This document shows, in pieces, positions 1 through 11,500 of a stretch of 64,000 nucleotides of DNA (positions are counted from its first letter, which is position 1; every line of letters begins with the position of its first letter). The notes under the pieces are model-generated. The model was given only the letters and a program-made list of their open reading frames with translations. It ran no database searches and was not told where the DNA came from. This stretch comes from Neostapfia colusana. Its lineage: Eukaryota > Streptophyta > Magnoliopsida > Poales > Poaceae. The stretch is taken from NCBI GenBank assembly GCA_030760725.1, contig JASWHV010000010.1, forward strand, positions 38,569,760-38,633,759. The letters are read 5' to 3'. Both the position numbers and the translations under genes were made by a program.

Positions 1-149
1 CGTCTTGGGAAGGCGTGAGTCTTTACTCTCGCTGCCTACTGCACCGGGGCGGGCAGCGCAGCTCTGCTGGCCACATGGCGGGCCCGGAGCTCACATCTGA
101 GGAGAGGGGAACTCCGGCCCCATAGGACACGTGGAGCCTTCGGAGCTCA
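1..149 (+). repeat. Fragment resembling a T2-family LTR promoter region
   Basis: This is non-coding. The segment from about 70 to 149 has the same alternating pattern as the G-box repeat array of the T2 LTRs in this window (compare 41750-42310): a CACGTGG or CACATGG core, then GGAGCTCA, then a purine-rich stretch. The first 70 bases do not match well. I infer an older T2 LTR that was broken by the T1 LTR starting at 150; the rest lies outside the window. Family assignment is moderate because only about 80 bases are informative. Confidence 0.5.
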
Positions 150-2875
150 TGACACGACCCCACTGTCTTGTCGAGCCAGGATCACGCTGAGTGGTGCTGC
201 GTTGCACAGCACCGGATAACACACATCAAAGGTACAAAGCGGAAGCAAAGTTTTATTACATAAAAAGATTTATGAACATTTGTACAACAAAATATGTTCA
301 GTCTACACTCACGGGCGTAGGCTACGCATCGAGTTCACGTTCAGCCCGGGAACGTGTCCCCGCTAGCACGCACACACACTAACACGGCGGCGTGCACGAA
401 TCCCACTCGACGGGGTTTCCCTCGTGGGGTTCCGTCTCCTCCTCGGGGTCCCTTCCTCATAAAACCCTGCAAAAGCTTCAAACACAAGCAGTGAGCACGA
501 TGGCTCTGCTAGGATGACCCGTCTCTCCTAAGCATGAAACTTCTACATGGAAGGTTATAGGTTACATGAGGTAAAGTAAGTTGCAAGGACTCGCCTAATT
601 AGTGGAACCTTACTTTCAAGTTTTAGCAACAGGTTGTGGAGACTTTACGCTAAGGCACATGAGAGAGCCGCAATCAAACAAGAAACACATTTCTCTCATG
701 TACTTTTCCCAAAGTGGAAAAGAACTTTAGTCAGCTCTAAACTACAACAAATCATTAACAATCAAAGTTCATCTTTCAATCAGCAACATTTTAACATGTA
801 TCTAGCCTGTTCTTTCTATGTTACGGTACAGTGAACAAGTGGTACTCAGTGACCGGGAGGGACGGCGATTATAATCGATTTACACCTGCAGGGTTACCCG
901 AATAACCCGTCACCTACGCCCGTACTCGATGTTGCCTACAGCAACCATCACGGACGTCGTACGCAACCACCTTTCGCCCGTTAGCCAAATATTGAACCGG
1001 TCCTATCGTCCCGAGCAAGAGGTCTCTGCACGCACATCTCAGTGGCGCCAGCCAATTTACACCTCAAGCTCTCAACCTACCCTATGAACGACAGGCAATG
1101 CCTCAATACCCAGCTACCCGAGTTACATCGGTTTCCCGATTCCCATATAGCCGGTAGGTCTTCGGTACTGTTCTAGCTTGTTCAACAGGTCCGCACACGG
1201 CTCAGTCCTCAATCGACACAAGCGGAGCTATAGCACACAGGCCCCAAAGTCCTGCTGCCCTTACTCTCCGCTCGGTCTTATTTTTCTCGCAACGTGTTTC
1301 ATTTGCTATTTCTACCCGAGCGATGTGCCTCTAGCCTATTCTCGCGAGTAGTTCCAACTACTCGACTTGTACCGAATCTTACTCTATCTTTAGCATTGCA
1401 GTGGCTAACGAGGTTTTTAATCTTAATTCCAACCCATGGTTTTCTTGGCTATGCTTTTGGGTTTCAAACAAGACTCTAATGCTAGAATTAAGGTGTACTC
1501 AAAAGAAGTTCTCAAAACAATAAAAATTGTAAAAAGGTTAATGCAAACCGGAGCTTGCCTTGCTGCTCTTCGTCGTAGGCTAGCTGCTCCTCCAGAGTAA
1601 CGAAGTCTAAGACTTCGGGTTCCTCCTCGACCTTAGCGACTACATGAAATACAAGTACATGTATTAATTTAAATGCATTTGATTGAAATTTAAACTTGTG
1701 AAGTTTATAAGTCTTACTAGACATACCCAATGACTCTAAAAATTTTACTGTGGTATGGATACAACCTAAACAGAGACTTGGTCTAGTTTTAGCTGCAGCA
1801 AAGCTCATTTGAGCCCTCCACAAATAATTATGTACTTGAAGTTAATTGGAGCCTTTAGGGTGTTATATGGATTTTCATGGAGCAAGCCATGACTTTCTGA
1901 AAACTAGATTTCAGAGGGTTCTTATGGAGTTGGTCTCACTTAATTTGAAGGTTTCTAGCTTGAGATATGAGCTAAACAATTTTAATCACACCATTAGGTG
2001 GACCAAATGAGCTCAAATGGATCTGATTTTTTTATGGTAGCTCAGGGATATTTTGGTGAACATCCCAGCAAAATTTTCTGAATTCTCCTACAAAGGATTC
2101 TCTAGTTAAAATTATAAAAAATTTAAACTTTGAAGAATTAATTATGGAGAAATACGGATTTTCATGAAGTGAAACTTGGTTTGCTGGAAAGTACTCAAAG
2201 AGCTGAATCCAACAAAATTTGGTGCACTTGGTTTGGAGTTTCCTAGCCAAAGTTATGAGGATTTGAAGTTTGAATGAAATCTGAAAATCGGGAAAAGTTC
2301 AAATCTGCCGGTGGGACCACGGTTACACGTGTTGGGCGCTGATGCGATGGCACACCGGGGTACACAGAATTTTTGCGTGCCAGCACACCGGATCCGAGCC
2401 GCAGACTGATCCCAATTTAAAATCTGATCCGCTGATGCGTGGGCCACCCGGCTTCTTCTACCTACCTCCCCTTGCCGGAGCAGAACCGCAGCTCGCTGGA
2501 TTGCCGCCGCCGGCCACCGCACGGTCTGAGACTCGCCACCAGGGGATTATCGACGTTGAGGAATACGTCTGTGGGGTCAGTTCGAGCTGGTGGTGACCGG
2601 AAATACCCCGGCGACGTGCGGCGGCCTCGTTTGAGGTTCGGCGCTGTCGGCCATGGGTTCTAACCCGCCAAGACCTCGAACAAACGACTCTACAGCATCA
2701 GTACACCTCTAGGAAGCTTGACAAAGCCTCAAAGGTGTTCAAAGCTGGCGGTAAGTTGGTCGGCACCATGCGACCGATCGTGCCTGCCATGAACGCCTTT
2801 GATCGAGCTCAAAATCCGTCACTCTTAGCCGGTTTTATGCAACGGATGCTAAAAGGAAAATAATCGTTGTCTAGT
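150..2875 (-). repeat. Old T1-family LTR, left part, cut by element E
   Basis: The sequence starts TGACACGACCCCA and runs parallel to the LTRs of element C (8600-12638 and 19981-24020) with many substitutions and indels. It covers roughly the first two thirds of that LTR and stops at 2875, where the T2 element E begins with TGTGACACCC. The remaining third and any internal region would lie beyond E, outside the window. It keeps the 20-bp palindrome at 1345-1364 and the GCGGAAG plus TTTATT block near 239-262 (reverse complement of AATAAA). No coding sequence is credible here. Strand follows the orientation of element C. Confidence 0.85.
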
Positions 2876-3028
2876 TGTGACACCCTCATCTCTGGTTTCT
2901 GCATGTATTCATATGTCATGTAGAGAAAACATTTTAAAGGAAGTGGGAACAGAGAAATTATCAAAAAGATAGCCAGTAAGAGCTGAATCCAGTTCACAGA
3001 GAGCACCGAAGACAACTTCCGCGGCCCG

Positions 3029-3560
3029 CTGGCCACGTGGCGTGTTCGGAGCTCATCCCTGCAAAGTGGGGAGAGGTCCGCCGCTAAGCTGGCTACGTGG
3101 CAGGCTCGGGGCTGACCTCCGCAAAGGAGGAGAGGTCCGGCCCTGTGGGACACGTGTTGCTCCAGGAGCGAGTCATCATGGAAATCAGAGGACCGGTCGC
3201 GCGGGATACGTGTCGATCTCGGAGCTCATCTCCGAGAGGTCTGGCTCCATTAAACACATGTCGCCACCGGAGCTTATCTCCGGGAGGCTCGTCACTATTG
3301 GACACGTGTCGACCTCGGAGCTCGTCTCTCAGAAGAAAGGAAGTCTGGCGCTGTTAGGACACGTGGCACACCCGGAGCCACCTTCGAGAGAGGGAAGGTC
3401 CGGCACTGACACGTACCATGCGCGGAGCCCATCTACGAAGGAGAAGGAGGTCTTGCTCGCTTGACACGCGGCACAACCGGAGCTCGTCCTTGCTAAAAGG
3501 GAGAGACCAGGACCCGGTGAACACGTGGAGCCTCCGGAGCTTATCACCGAGGGGGTAACA
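3029..3560 (+). promoter_or_regulatory. Tandem array of about ten degenerate 50-60 bp G-box repeats
   Basis: ACGT-core or near-ACGT motifs recur at about 3031, 3091, 3149, 3206, 3254, 3301, 3359, 3407, 3462 and 3520. Several are perfect G-boxes (CACGTG at 3034, 3151, 3303, 3360 and 3522). Most are followed by a GGAGCTC-like word and a purine-rich GAGAGGTCCGG-like spacer. The array ends about 170 bp before the TATA box, so it occupies the enhancer position of the LTR promoter. G-boxes are known plant binding sites for bZIP and bHLH factors; a role in this element is inference. Confidence 0.75.
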
Positions 3561-3731
3561 AGTTCTAGGAGCGGTTTTTGGATTCTGTACACGTAGAAAT
3601 ACAGGGAAAAGAAACCGACCTGAATTCCACAATGATACTGCACCAAAGCAACTAAAGATAAGATTCAACAACAAATTTGAACAGGACTCTTATTCGGGGT
3701 ACAATCAGATTAGGAATCTTCTCTTCCCGAT

Positions 3732-3739
3732 TATAAATA
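3732..3739 (+). promoter_or_regulatory. TATA box of element E LTR
   Basis: TATAAATA preceded by a C-rich stretch (TTCCCGAT). The same motif stands at the same place in B (42488-42495 and 50436-50443) and, reversed, in F (57216-57223). Transcription would start about 30 bp downstream, near 3765. Confidence 0.75.
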
Positions 3740-4457
3740 GAACCCAGAACCTCTGGCCGAAACTACAAACTTCTTTTCCAACTCCTGAGCCGACGACTTA
3801 GAGCCCAAGTCCCAAACCGCCGAGTAAACCATTGCAGGAGTGCAGCAAGGAAGATCGCCGGAGGGAAGCCCAACGATCTGAGGAGGACCTCGAGACCAAG
3901 AAGAACGTAAGGTAGGTCTCCAATACCACCTTACGACACCGTTGTGTTTTCTTTGCATCTGTTCTTTGATTCCTTTCGAACAGAAGCCTTCTCGTGGACA
4001 GATCACTTGATGATCAGGTTGATCTAAAAGACAAGATCATCGCCATATCCACCTTTGATCCGAACACCTCTGTTCATCATACAATCCATGCAAGCCATGC
4101 AAGAACACATATAAACCAATCTAATAAAACTAATCATACGATAGCATGCATATGCATCATCGCATCTAGTTTAAGGTTGTGCATGATATTGATTGCTGTG
4201 AATCTTGTATGCATGTAATCCTACATAGCAGGACAAGCTCAGGGAGCTGTCTACGACGAGCTGCAGCAACAAGGTTTTGAGATCCAAGAACAACCGGAAC
4301 CGCAAGAACAAGGCAAGTGCTCCTTGACCATATTGATCCTATGTTTTGGGTAAAACTGATTTGTTGTGCAAAAAGGTGTATGTGCTGAGTCAAACATGAT
4401 GGGAAACCCTTTTTATAGGAGTTTACTAGTTTTTGTTAAACCACCTTTGTCGCAAGG

Positions 4458-5327
4458 TGATAGGAGGATGAGTCCCGATCTTCCGAGAGGTAGGGTAAAC
4501 TTGATTGGGTGGAGATCTCGACGTTGATGATCCAAGGCTCTGAACGAACGAAACCCCGCAATCACTACACCACTGCTCCGTTGGTTATCACCCGTGCCAC
4601 ACGAATGACCTCGCCACAAAGGCTTATCCCTGCAAGCGCAATCAAGAACACAAGCAAGAACAGAGAAGTTGCAATCAAAACTGAATTGATCACGAATTTG
4701 GGGTCTCACAACCGATGATCGGGGACACTGTTCAATGACAGATTGTAACTAACCAAAACCCGACCCTAATGTGGTGACGGATGCTGTATAAAAAGGAGTT
4801 TAGGGGCGTGCAAGACCCCTGGACGCAAACATAATGGGCTTCCACACGATACACGGGCCAGCAGCCCAAATAGCGGTGGCGCAGCACCGGACAGATTCTG
4901 GACGCCCAATTGTTTCGATGATTCCCGTCAACTTAGAAGGAATTTTGAGGTGGGGATGGTTCCATTGGAAGATTTATGAAATCACGGTTCCAACCATATA
5001 TAGAACATCCAAATCCGACTCCGTATGTGTCCGGGATGTCAGTTTTGGTGAAGGCAGCTCCTGGAACCCGAGGTGGAGTTGAAGTCGAGTTGTACTTGGG
5101 CTCCTCCTTGGTGTGCACGTCCTATCTCCTCCTCCTTGACTCCTTGGACTTATCCCAGCCCCTTCTGTTCCTCTCCATTGTTCCTAATCAATAAAACATG
5201 CATGGAAACAAGCGTAAGTTCTGAAAAACAATTGACAAGGTTAGAACGTACCTGGAGATCCAATTGTCTTGCACGTGCTCTAGTGATCGGTCCTTGCATT
5301 GTATGCAAAGGAGAGATGTCCTCATCA
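4458..5327 (-). repeat. CRM 3' LTR
   Basis: It aligns end to end with 41055-41592 plus 52161-52490. The last about 180 bp (5150-5327) also encode the end of the polyprotein on the minus strand, a known feature of CRM elements. The left boundary, TGATAGG on the plus strand, meets T2 LTR sequence of element E. Confidence 0.9.
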
Positions 5328-5345
5328 TCCTCCCCCTCTTGAATT
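5328..5345 (-). other. CRM polypurine tract, inside the coding sequence
   Basis: On the minus strand AATTCAAGAGGGGGAGGA lies directly before the LTR start TGATGA. It also encodes part of the polyprotein (IQEGED), so primer and protein function share these bases. Confidence 0.8.
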
Positions 5346-8300
5346 GGAGTCATCCTCGACTCAATCTCATCTTCCTCACCCAAGTATGGCTTCAAATCTG
5401 AAATGTTAAATGTGGGACTAAACCCAAACTCGGGAGGCAACTCAAGTTTATATGCATTGTCATTTATATTCTCAAGAACCTTAAAAGGTCCAGCAGCACG
5501 TGGCATGAGTTTGGACTTTCTCAAATCCGGGAACCTATCTTTTCTCAAATGAACCCACACCAAATCACCGGGTTCCAATTTTACCTCCTTCCTACCTTTA
5601 CTAGCAGCAATGCGATACTTTTCATTCATTTTTTCAATTTGTAACTTAGTAGTTTCATGCAACTTAAGAATAAATTCAGAACGTTGTGTAGCATCTAAGT
5701 TCACAATTTCAGTATGTGGTAAAGGTAGCAAATCAATTGGAGCACGAGGATTGAAACCATAGACTACCATAAACAGACTTAACTTGGTTGTGGAGTGAAT
5801 AGACCTGTTATAAGCAAACTCAATTTGTGGCAAACACTCCTCCCACAACCTCAAATTGTCTTTCAAAACAGCCCGCAACATAGTAGATAAGGTACGATTA
5901 ACTACCTCCGTTTGCCCATCAGTTTGTGGATGACAAGTAGTAGAAAACAGCAACTTTGTTCCCAATTTATACCATAAAGTTCTCCAAATGTGACTCAAAA
6001 AAATAGCATCCCTATCAGAAACAATAGTATTGGGAACACCATGCAAACGCACAACCTCATTAAAGAACAAATCAGCAACATGTGAAGCATTATCGGTCTT
6101 GTGGCAGGGTATAAAATGAGCCATTTTAGAGAAACGATCAACAACCACAAAGGCACTATCCCTCCCCCTCTTTGTTCTAGGCAATCCTGAAACAAAGTCA
6201 ATAGAAATATCCTCCCAAGATGCACTAGGAACCGGAAGAGGCATATAAAGACCATGTGGGTTAAGTCGAGACTTAGCTTTGTTGCATGTCGTGCAACGTG
6301 AAACGTAGTGCTCCACATCACGCCTCATTCGTGGCCAAAAGAAGTGAGCGGCCAGCACATCCTCTGTCTTTTTAAAACCAAAATGTCCCATCAAACCACC
6401 TCCATGTGCTTCCTGCAACAACAAAAGACGAACGGAACTAGCTGGAACACACAGCTTGTTAGCACGGTAGAGAAGGCCTTCACGCAGCAGGAATTTTTGC
6501 CACGTTCTTCCTTCTCTACAATTTTCAAAGGCATCTTTGAAGTCCAAATCAGTAGCATATAACCTCTTTATGGTTTCCAAACCAAAGATTTTATGAGAAA
6601 GTTGGGACAGCATGGTATAACGTCTAGATAAAGCATCGGCAATCACATTGTCTTTCCCTTTCTTATGTTTAATGATGTAAGGAAATGATTCTATGAACTC
6701 AATCCATTTAGCATGACGTTTGTTCAGATTAGCTTATCCTTTAAGATACTTCAAACACACATGATCTGAATGTATGACAAATTCTTTAGACCATAGGTAA
6801 TGTTGCCAAGTTTGCAAGACACGCACTAAAGCATAAAGTTCATTGTCATATGTAGAATAATTCAGCGAAGGCCCATGCAATTTTTCACTAAAGAAGGCAA
6901 CAGGATTACCTCCTTGAATTAGCACTACTCCAATGCCAATGCCGCTCGTGTCACATTCAAGCTTGAAGGTCTTCTCAAAATCAGGAAGTTGCAGCAATGG
7001 TGCTTGTGTGAGCTTCGACATGAGAACATCAAAAGCTTGTTGTTGTGCTGGTCCCCATCGAAATGGCACTCCATGCTTTGTCAACTCGTGGAGAGGTGCC
7101 GCAATGGTGCTGAAATCCCGCACGAAATGCCGGTAGAAACCTGCGAGACCAAGAAAACTCCGAACCTGTGTGACCGTAGTCGGAAGTGGCCAGCTCGTGA
7201 TGGCAACAATCTTTGCCTCGTCCACCTCAATGCCCCGCGGAGTAACAACATACCCAAGAAAAGACACACGATCGATGCAAAAGGTGCACTTCTCAAGGTT
7301 ACCATATAAACGTGCATCGCGCAAGACATTAAAAACAGCACGCAAATGTTCAAGATGCTCATCATATGACTTGCTGTAAATAAGGATATCATCAAAGTAA
7401 ACCACCACAAATTTACCAATGAAAGCACGTAAAACCTCATTCATCAACCTCATGAAAGTGCTGGGCGCATTAGTTAAACCAAATGGCATGACTAACCATT
7501 CATAAAGTCCGAATTTAGTTTTAAAAGCAGTTTTCCATTCATCACCCAAAGCCATACGAATCTGATGATACCCACTATGCAAATCAATCTTGGAGAAAAT
7601 AACAGAACCACTCAACTCATCAAGCATATCATCCAATCTAGGAATAGGATAGCGATAACAAATGGTAATGTTATTGATGGCTCTACAATCAACACACATG
7701 CGCCAAGTGCAATCTTTTTTTTTGGAACCAAAAGAACTGGAACAGAACAAGGACTAATGCTGTCATGAATGTACCCGCGGTCCAGAAGATCTTGGACTTG
7801 TCGCTGAATTTCCTTAGTCTCGTCGGGGTTGGCCCTGTAGGCAGCACGGTTTGGCAAGCTCGCCCCTAGAACCAAATCAATATTGTGCTCAATGCCTCGC
7901 ACAGGTGGTAATCCAGGGGGTATCTCTGATGGAAAAACATCCATATATTCCTGCAAAAGGTTAGCAACAGCAGGTGGTAAGACAATGGATGTATCCTCAA
8001 TGGAATATAAAGCATGTTTGCACACTAAAGCATAGCAAGTTCCATTAGAGGCATATAAATCATCAAGATCAGATTTAGTTGCAAGCAAAATAGGATTTTT
8101 CAACTTAATAGGTTGCTGAATTTCAGAATTGAAAACACCCTTTTGCTTAGCATTATTATTTTTCTCCTACTCAAATTGTACAATTTCAGTGGGACTCGTA
8201 GGAAGCAACACCATTTTCTTGCCCTTATGCATGAGAGTATACTTATTAGATCGACCATGGTGAATAGCATCAGTATCAAACTCCCATGGACGTCCCAACA

Positions 8301-8594
8301 AAAGAGAACAAGCATCCATAGGTACCACATCAAAATCACCAAAATCATGATAAGAACCAATGGAAAAATGTATCCTTGCTGTTTGTGTTACCATAACCTT
8401 ACCATTGTTGTTAAACCATTGAATGTGATAAGGGTGGGGATGCTCCCGTGTGGTCAAGCCAAGCTTCTTGACCACCTCAACATTCACCAAATTGTTGCAG
8501 CTACCACTATCAATAATGGTATGTACACGGCAGTCCTTAACGATGAGAAACATGTTGAAAAGGTTGTGACGTTGGCGGTTGTCGTCCTCTCGAA

Positions 8595-8599
8595 CCGTG
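8595..8599. repeat. Target-site duplication of element C (left copy, CCGTG)
   Basis: CCGTG is repeated at 24021-24025. Removing element C and one copy rejoins the CRM reading frame between the end of gag and the protease. Confidence 0.95.
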
Positions 8600-11500
8600 T
8601 GACACGACCCCATTTGGTCCTGTCGAGCCAGGATCACGCTGAGGGGTGCTGCGTTGCACAGCACCGTATAACACACGTCAAGGGTACAAAGCGGAAGCGG
8701 AAGTTTATTACATAAACAATTTTATGAACCTGTTTACATCAAAATATGTTTAGTCCACACTCGCGGGCATAGACTACGCATCAAGTCACGTTCAGCCCTC
8801 GAACGTGTCCTTGCTAGCACACACACGCACACTAACTCTGCGGCGTGCACGACTCCCACTCGACGGGGTTCCCCTCCTGGGGTTCCGTCTCATCTTCGGG
8901 AGTCCCTTCCTCATAGAACCCTGCAAAAGCTTCAAACACAAGCAGTGAGCTTGAAGGCTCAGCAAGTCTGACCCGTCTCACCTAAACATGGAACTTCTAC
9001 ATGAGGGTAATGGGTTACATGAGGTAAACATCATTTGCAAGGACTCGCCTAATTAGTAGAACCTTACTTTCAAGTTTTAGCAGCAGGTTGTGGAGAACCT
9101 TACGCTAAGGCACATGAGAGGGCCGCAATCAAACAAGAAACACATTTCTCTCATGTACTTTGCCCAAAGTTGAAAGGAACTTTAGTTAGCTCTAAACTAC
9201 AACAAACCATTAACGAGCAAAGTCCATCTTTCAATCAGCAGCATTTTAACATGTAACTAGCCTGTTCTTTCTACGTCACGGTACAGTGAACAAGTGGTAC
9301 TCACTGACCGCGAGGGACGGCGATTATAATCGATTTACACCTGCAGGGTTACCCGAACAACCCGTCACGTACGCCCGTACTCGATGTTGCCTACAACAAC
9401 CATCACGGAAGACGTACGCAACTACCTTTCACCCGTCAGCCAAATATTGAACCGGTCCCATCGTCCTGAGCAAGAGGTCTCTGCACGCGCATCTCTGTGC
9501 CGCCAGCCGATTTACACCTCGAGCTCTCAACCTACCCTCTGAACGACGGGCAATGCCTCAATACCCAGCTACCCGAGTTACATCAGTTTCCCGGTTCCCA
9601 TATAGCCGGTAGGTCTTCGGTACTGTTCTAGCTTGTTCAACAGGCCCGCACACGGCTCGGTCCTCAATCGACACAAGCGGAGCTACAGCACACAGGCCCC
9701 AAAGTCCTGCTGCCCTTACTCTCCGCTCGGTCTCATTTTCTTGCCATGTGTATCATGTGCTATCTCTACCCGAGCAATGTGCCTCTAGCCTATTCTCGCG
9801 AGTAGTTCCAACTACTCGACTTGTACCGAATCCTACGCTATCCTAGCAATGCAGTAGCTAACGGGGTTTGCAATCCTAACCCAACCCGTGGTTTTCTTGG
9901 CTATGCAGCTGGATTTCCAAACAAGAATCTAATGCACAGAACAAAGGAAACAGGTAGGTGCTCAAAACAATAAAAATTTGTAAAAAGGTTAATGCAAACC
10001 GGATCTTGCCTTGCTGCTCTTGGTCGTAGGCTAGCTGTTCCTCCGGAGTAACGAAGTCTAGGACTTCGGGTTCCTCCTCGACCTTAGCGACTACATGATA
10101 TAAGAAACATATGTATCAATTTAAATGCATTTGTATCAACTTTGAAGTTGTGAAGTCTATAACCCTTGATAGACAGACCTAATGACTGTGAAACTTTTAC
10201 TGTGGCTTGGTTACAACCTAAACAGAGACTTGGTCAAGTTTTAGTTGCAGCAAAGCTCATTTGAGCCCTCCACAATTAATTATGTCCTTGACCTTAATTG
10301 GAACTCTTAGGGTGTTCTAGGAATTTTCATGAAACAAACTATGACTTTCTGAAAACTAGATTTTCAGAGGGTTCTAATGGAGTTGGTCTCACTTAATTTA
10401 GGAGTCTCTAACTAAAGATGTGAGCTAAACAATTTCAGAGAAAATTCTGAAAATGTTTCTGAACATTTTCTATTTTCTCTGGAACAGTTTCACTAATCAC
10501 ACCATTGGGTGGATTAAATGAGCTCAAATGTATCTGAAATTTTTATGGTAGTTCAGGGATATTTTGGTGAACATCCCAGCAAAATTTCAGGATTTTCCCC
10601 CAAAGGATCTTCCAGTTAAAATTCCTAACAGTTTAAACTTTGAGGAATTAATTCTGGAGAAATAAGGAATTTCATGAAGTGAAACTTGATTTTCTGGAAA
10701 GTACTCAGAGAGCTGAATCCAGCAAAATTTGGTTCACTCAATTTGGAGCTTTCTAGCCAAAGTTATGAGGATTTGAAGTTTGAAGGAAATCTGAAAATGG
10801 GGAAAAGATTAAACTCGCGCGTGGGCCCAGGGGACACGCGTCGCACACCTAGGCGATGGCACATCGCGGCCCACAAGGATTTTGCGCGCCAGCACACCCG
10901 ATCCTGGCCGCAGCCGGATCCCGATTCAAAATATCTCCCGCTGACAGCTGGGGTCCACCCCCTTCTTTATCCTCGCGACACCCGCGCCCCGCCGCCGAGG
11001 GATCTCGCCGGAGAGCTCGCCGCCGGCTGCTGTACAGCTCCAAACTTATCGATCCTGGCCGCCCCTGCCTACTTTTACTCGGGGAACAGGATCCGAGGGT
11101 CAGCTGCTTATGACAACAGCCGGAGCATGGTCGGCGACGAGCCGGTACCTCAGAACGACTTCGGCCATGTCGGCTGACTACCCTAGCACCTCAGCTACTT
11201 GGGAAATCGGTCGGGGAGCATCAGTGGACCTCAGAGAAGGTCGACATGAGCTCGAGGCAGCTCGGGGAAGGCCCGAAATAGGTCCTCACCGTGCGCCCGA
11301 TACCCCCCGTTCGTTCCGCCATTAGTAGACCTCAAATTACGCCGGGCACAGAGGTTCTCCGGCCCAGAGTTGTGAAGGCAACTTGTGCGTTACCGTGTCT
11401 AGCTCGTGTGAGAGCGGCCTGAGGCCCTCTAATCCTTTCTAGAGCACGAATTAAACAGAATCGTACCCGAAGGTCGTTCTGCACACAGAAAGGGGAAAAG

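Larger units (their letters stand above)
2876..4457 (+). repeat. Element E 5' LTR, first part (U3, TATA box, start of R)
   Basis: It starts TGTGACACCCTCATC and aligns with both LTRs of element B (41593 and 49580). It contains a G-box repeat array, a TATA box and about 720 bp of the transcribed part. The CRM insertion splits it after 4457, and it resumes at 52491 with the sequence expected from the uninterrupted B LTR around 43195. Confidence 0.88.
5150..8599 (-). pseudogene. CRM pol (PR-RT-RH-INT, CR motif), degenerate
   Basis: Continues in frame from the gag part across the C insertion. In order on the minus strand: protease with DSG (near 8500), RT with YFDD (near 7390-7400), RNase H (around 6940-6960 for the CDTSG word), a zinc-binding HHCC region and the integrase core with CHPQTDGQTE (near 5915-5945), then the IN C-terminus and ITRARARQLDLQV near 5260-5300. 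Breaks: TAG at 8167-8169, a frameshift in an A run near 7713-7722 just before the conserved RT TWRMCVD block, and TAA at 6734-6736 in RNase H. The INT part downstream of 6733 is open for 526 codons. The CR motif is thought to help target CRM elements to centromeric chromatin. It cannot make a full enzyme set. Confidence 0.93.

Noticed and set aside
3042..3464. 140-codon ORF and antisense partners, also at 41755-42372 and 49681-50166
   Set aside because: They arise from the tandem G-box array; the repeated HVSxxELIS-like peptide is a by-product of the repeat unit and frames differ between copies.
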